64,000 nucleotides of DNA from positions 39,330-103,329 of the forward strand of contig JARLJU010000215.1 in assembly GCA_031291055.1 (NCBI GenBank), written 5' to 3'. Below the pieces are notes generated by a model that worked only from the letters and a program-made list of their open reading frames with translations, did not search any database and was not told where the DNA came from. This stretch comes from Rudaea sp. GTDB lineage: Bacteria; Pseudomonadota; Gammaproteobacteria; Xanthomonadales; Rhodanobacteraceae. Each line of letters begins with the position of its first letter. The first letter of the stretch is position 1. The translations under genes were made by a program, and so were the position numbers. Of this stretch, positions 60,767-64,000 are shown in pieces.

Positions 60767-61510
60767 TCAGGTGGAAGCGACCGGCGCGGCCCACGGTCGA
60801 AATTGGCGGCGGAACGCGAAGGAAACAAGTCCCTGGGCGAGGTACTCGGAGAAGGGGAAAGCCAGTCGTCCGCTCAAATCCCAAAGAATCGCATTGGCCT
60901 CTTCGGGTGGCTCGATATGGAAATTCTGACCATGCGGCGTCGTGCAGTACATCGGGTGGGTCAAGCTGTAGTACATGCGGCAGGGAACCGGACGATGCTC
61001 GTAGACGCGGCAGTTGTTTCCGAGCAGGAGCGGGCAAGGCTTGGCCGCGGCGGCAAATTTCTGCAGGGCATAGGCAGCAATCGCATCGTTTGGTGTGGCA
61101 GAGGTCTGCGTGGCGGTGAACTCGGCGACCAGCCGCTGGAACTCGTCGGCGCGCGCGACGAAGGTGTTGTGGATATCGCCGTAATCAGGCAGCGAGCGCA
61201 ATTGCCGATACAGATGGATCACCTCGAACGAATAAACGCCGTGCACGGCTTGATGGCAGCAGCGGGTGCAACCGAACCGGCACTGGATCTTCAGCGCGCT
61301 GGCCGAGATGTTGTGCGCGATGTAGGCATCATAGGTGGCGTTCAGTTCGCCGAGCAGATCGAAGAAGCGATCCGGCAGCCAGCCGGTCGACGCGAAATCC
61401 GTCACTTCCCCGGTATCCGCCATGGCCTGCGCGAGCACCGTCATGCGCGCACCAAGCCGCCGTGATTCGGCGTCGGTCAGCGAAACTATGTCAGGTGCGC
61501 TCGTCGTCAT
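60767..61510 (-). CDS. YkgJ family cysteine-cluster protein
   Basis: The 247-residue protein carries an eight-cysteine cluster: C77, C81, C84 and C85 in CRFGCTRCC, C159 in AKPCPLL, C167 in NNCRVYEHRPVPC with C177, and C189. This fits the YkgJ/zinc-iron-chelating family (PF03692) and could bind Zn2+ or an iron-sulfur cluster. The start at 61510 gives MTTSAPD. It sits directly after the receptor terminator and leads the sulfotransferase genes. Its substrate is unknown. Confidence 0.85.
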   Translation of the reverse strand: MTTSAPDIVSLTDAESRRLGARMTVLAQAMADTGEVTDFASTGWLPDRFFDLLGELNATYDAYIAHNISASALKIQCRFGCTRCCHQAVHGVYSFEVIHLYRQLRSLPDYGDIHNTFVARADEFQRLVAEFTATQTSATPNDAIAAYALQKFAAAAKPCPLLLGNNCRVYEHRPVPCRMYYSLTHPMYCTTPHGQNFHIEPPEEANAILWDLSGRLAFPFSEYLAQGLVSFAFRRQFRPWAAPVAST

Positions 61511-61539
61511 GGTCGGGTAGAGGCAAATCATGCGGGAAA

Positions 61540-61572
61540 TAAAAAAGCCGCGCGGTTCGCACCGCGCGGCTT
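61540..61572 (-). terminator. Strong rho-independent terminator of the TonB-dependent receptor
   Basis: ACCGCGCGGCTT (61561-61572) and AAGCCGCGCGGT (61545-61556) form a 12-bp stem. On the minus strand it ends in a T-run (61546-61541). It lies 21 bases after the receptor stop, so the cassette genes downstream need another promoter or read-through. Confidence 0.92.
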
Positions 61573-61593
61573 GAGATGGTAGCAAACGACCGC

Positions 61594-64000
61594 TTAGAAC
61601 TTCACGGTCACGCGCGCCCAGTAGAACCGCCCAATCGTATCGAACGTATTCGCATCGACGTTGCCGTTGAGCGTGTTGTTCTGATAGATGATCGCAGGCA
61701 TCTTGTCGGCGAGGTTGTCGACACCCACGTCGATGCGGGTATTGATCGGCTCGATGTTATAGCCGGCCGACACGTTGTGGTACACCGACGCGCCGTACTT
61801 GAGCTCGCAACCCGGAGGCGAGTTGGACTGGCAGGCCGACTCGTGGGCTAACACATTCGCATAGCCGACGTTGTACTTGCCGACGTACTTGACCGTCCAC
61901 TCCGCGCTCCACGGACCCAGGTTCCAGTTCAGTGCCGCCAGGGCTTTCCAGCGCGAGAAATTCGCATAGGCAATCGCCGATGCACCGGTCGAGTAATGCC
62001 CAGCATATTGCTGCACCTGGTCACCCAGGGTTCCCGGCGCCGGATCGTCGCTGAACTGCTTCAGGTACGTGGTCTGGAAGCTGAGCGCGAAGTTGCCCCA
62101 CGCGGTTTCCGGCAGGCGGTAATGTGCCTGCAGGTCGGTGCCGCTGGCATCGAGCCGGCCCAGGTTGCCGATGGGCTCCTGCACGAACGAGATCTGACCT
62201 GCCTGTGGACCGCTGGCGACGCGATGAATCAGGCTGCAGGTCGGGCCACCGTTTTGCAGGAAGCAAAGCGTCAGCGCGTTCTGCGCGGTGATCTCGCTGA
62301 TCTCGTTGTTCAGGTACACGCGCCACAGATCGGCGCTCAGCGACAGGCCCGGGATCCAGTGCGGATCGTAGACGAAGCCGTAGTCGAACGACTTGCCGAA
62401 TTCCGGCGTCAGGTTGTAACCGGCCGCTTCCGAACCGGAGACGATGCCATTGATCTGGCTGGTCTGCCCTGATAGCGGCTTGAAGCTGCCATCGCCTGGA
62501 ACACCCACGCACGCGGCATTGGTCCCATGCAGGCCGTAGCAGGGATCCACCGCCTGCGGGGCATCGCTGCCCGCACCGGCGAACAGATCGCTGATCGTCG
62601 GCGCACGGAACACCTTGGACACCGTACCGCGCAGGAGCAGGTCCTCGATCGGACGGTATTCCACGGCGAACTTGGTGTTGTTGGTGCCGCCGAAATTGCT
62701 GTAGCGCGAGTAGCGGTCGCCCACGGTCAGGTTCAACGCGTTCGCGAACGGCACATCCTTGAGGATCGGGATCAGCAGTTCCGCGTAGACTTCCTTGGTA
62801 TTGAACGAACCCTGGATGGGGGATACGCAACCGGTGCCGATGTCGCAGATGAAGTCATTGGCGGGGTTCGGAACCTCGATCGCGTCAGGAATCGTCTGGC
62901 TGAAATCCTTGCGATGCGTCAGACCCGCAGCGAGCTGGACGGTGCCAGCCGGCAGATCGAACACGCTGCCGTTGACTTCGGCCACTTCCGACTTCTCCCA
63001 GGAGAAGTTCTGCGTGAACGTGTTGCCGGAGGCCGCATCCAGTGCCGCCACGGTGCCCGGTGCGGTGATGTCGAAGAAGTTGATCGGCGTGCAACCGGCG
63101 ATCGGACCGGAACCGCCCAGAGCCGGGTCGGTGCCGCAGACGATATTGCCGGCCGAATCCTTATAGGACGGCCCCAGGCCGGCGCCGATCTTGGACAGGT
63201 TGATGTAGCCCGACGTGTGCGAGATCTGGCTGACATGGCCATAATCGAAATACGCATTCCACTGCCAGCTGGTCTCGCCGATCGTGCCCTTGAAGCCGGC
63301 AACGATCTGGTCGGTCTCGGTGCTGAAATTGTTGATGCGGTTGCCGTTGCCGACCGAGCGGGTCTTGAAACGGTTGCCGCTGTTGCTGAACTCGACGCCG
63401 AACGGGTTGTAGTAGTTGTTCGCGGCGATGACCAGCGGACTGCCCAGCGTGTCGATGGGCTGCGGCGCGATGGATGAGGCTGACTGGGTCTTGTTGTGAT
63501 AGACCTCGAGATAGGTCTCGACGCTGTCGGTCAGCTTGTAGTTGCCGATCACGAAGGCGCTGGTGCGTTCCTGCGGGGTCAGCTCGACGTTGCCGTTGGC
63601 CTGGAAGTTGTACGAGTCCCGGGCCGAGCTGTAGCAGCGGTAGTCGCCCAGCGACGGCGGCACGCTGACCGAGCCGAGCGCAGTCAAGGTGACCGTGCTG
63701 CAGCCGAACTGGCTCTTCAGGTTGGCGGGCAGCTGGACATAGCCCGTTGGCGTGCGGCTGGAACCTGCCGGATGCCCTGCACCGTAGTAATAGTAGAGCG
63801 CGGTCTTGGAGAACGGACGCGCCGACGCCAGCACGGAGTCGAACTTGTTGTAGTCGACGCCGGCCATGATGCTGCCCTTGTCGGTGCTCTGGCCGAACAC
63901 GAAGTGATAGCCCTGACGCTGGCCGTCGTCGTGATCGGAAATGCCGTAGTCGGTCGAGAACTCCGCGCCCTGGTAGTTGCTGCGCAGGATGAAGTTGACG
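61594..64000 (-). CDS. TonB-dependent receptor, N-terminus outside the window
   Basis: The frame is open to the window edge, so at least 801 residues are visible. It starts (incomplete) in the plug-barrel junction NFILRSNYQGAEFSTDYG and continues through barrel strands with many Asn/Tyr/Trp residues (TDQIVAGFKGTIGETSWQW, LRGTVSKVFRAPTISDLFAG). It ends in the terminal strand FYWARVTVKF. The long Cys-containing loops are typical of Xanthomonadales and Caulobacter receptors. It imports a scarce nutrient, with energy from a TonB such as the one at 36.3 kb. Confidence 0.95.
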   Translation of the reverse strand, partial: VNFILRSNYQGAEFSTDYGISDHDDGQRQGYHFVFGQSTDKGSIMAGVDYNKFDSVLASARPFSKTALYYYYGAGHPAGSSRTPTGYVQLPANLKSQFGCSTVTLTALGSVSVPPSLGDYRCYSSARDSYNFQANGNVELTPQERTSAFVIGNYKLTDSVETYLEVYHNKTQSASSIAPQPIDTLGSPLVIAANNYYNPFGVEFSNSGNRFKTRSVGNGNRINNFSTETDQIVAGFKGTIGETSWQWNAYFDYGHVSQISHTSGYINLSKIGAGLGPSYKDSAGNIVCGTDPALGGSGPIAGCTPINFFDITAPGTVAALDAASGNTFTQNFSWEKSEVAEVNGSVFDLPAGTVQLAAGLTHRKDFSQTIPDAIEVPNPANDFICDIGTGCVSPIQGSFNTKEVYAELLIPILKDVPFANALNLTVGDRYSRYSNFGGTNNTKFAVEYRPIEDLLLRGTVSKVFRAPTISDLFAGAGSDAPQAVDPCYGLHGTNAACVGVPGDGSFKPLSGQTSQINGIVSGSEAAGYNLTPEFGKSFDYGFVYDPHWIPGLSLSADLWRVYLNNEISEITAQNALTLCFLQNGGPTCSLIHRVASGPQAGQISFVQEPIGNLGRLDASGTDLQAHYRLPETAWGNFALSFQTTYLKQFSDDPAPGTLGDQVQQYAGHYSTGASAIAYANFSRWKALAALNWNLGPWSAEWTVKYVGKYNVGYANVLAHESACQSNSPPGCELKYGASVYHNVSAGYNIEPINTRIDVGVDNLADKMPAIIYQNNTLNGNVDANTFDTIGRFYWARVTVKF

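Noticed and set aside
1..64000. tRNA, rRNA, CRISPR arrays and insertion sequences
   Set aside because: No tRNA-like TTCGA arms, no spacer-repeat arrays and no transposase motifs were found in any gap or gene.

Overview
The window is one continuous stretch of a high-GC gammaproteobacterial chromosome. It is most likely Xanthomonadales, and probably Rhodanobacteraceae (Dokdonella-like). This rests on the overall gene set, a glycine cleavage system with a split P protein (gcvPA), abundant ECF sigma factors, a TonB-dependent receptor beside TPR-sulfotransferases, and several secreted proteins carrying a short terminal motif of the form [IF]FxxGFE. The family placement is an inference from gene content, not a computed phylogeny. 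I found no rRNA, tRNA, insertion sequence, prophage or CRISPR array.

Layout. 1-5.8 kb: the tail of a protein entering from the left, then small housekeeping and stress genes (OsmC, thioredoxin-like, UspA, TrhA/hemolysin III, GFA, DUF456, an RsiV-like lipoprotein). 6-8.4 kb: a minus-strand ECF sigma / membrane anti-sigma-like / PDZ operon. 8.5-18.2 kb: a MacAB-like ABC system (adaptor, ATPase, two FtsX-type permeases) followed by a DUF885 metallopeptidase, an NtrC-type response regulator and a histidine kinase. The promoter of the ABC operon matches the sigma-54 consensus exactly and has a 33-bp dyad about 90 bp upstream, so the window appears to hold a complete sense-activate-export circuit. 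18.2-22.1 kb: a Hanks-type kinase translationally coupled to a TPR-like exported protein. 22.2-28.4 kb: a decayed gene, a FadL porin, an SPFH/NfeD pair, and a second ECF sigma / zinc-finger anti-sigma operon with a cupredoxin and a metallophosphoesterase.

28.5-31.6 kb: gcvT, gcvH and gcvPA, without gcvPB. 31.6-32.5 kb: an intergenic region with a candidate promoter overlapped by met-box-like octamers, then a MetJ repressor whose C-terminal end is replaced by a 40-residue lysine/alanine-rich histone-H1-like tail. 32.7-45.3 kb: an SRPBCC/GyrI protein, a secreted GH44 glycosidase, TonB, GPP34, a serine hydrolase, LemA plus an M48 protease, a CAP-domain protein, a GMC oxidoreductase, a heptamer repeat and a MOSC protein. 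45.3-52.7 kb: an NTT-like carrier, FadE plus an alpha/beta hydrolase divergent from a TetR regulator with a palindrome over the start codon, and GTP-dependent PEP carboxykinase. 52.9-55 kb: a third ECF sigma cassette with a DUF4097 protein.

55-64 kb, all minus strand: a TonB-dependent receptor (its N-terminus lies outside the window) behind a strong terminator, then a YkgJ-type cysteine-cluster protein, a TPR-sulfotransferase, a 2OG-Fe(II) oxygenase and a double TPR-sulfotransferase of 1093 residues. This tight, overlapping gene set looks like a protein- or peptide-modification cassette.

The strongest leads are the MetJ-H1 fusion, the sigma-54 circuit, the sulfotransferase/hydroxylase cassette and the GFE terminal motif.
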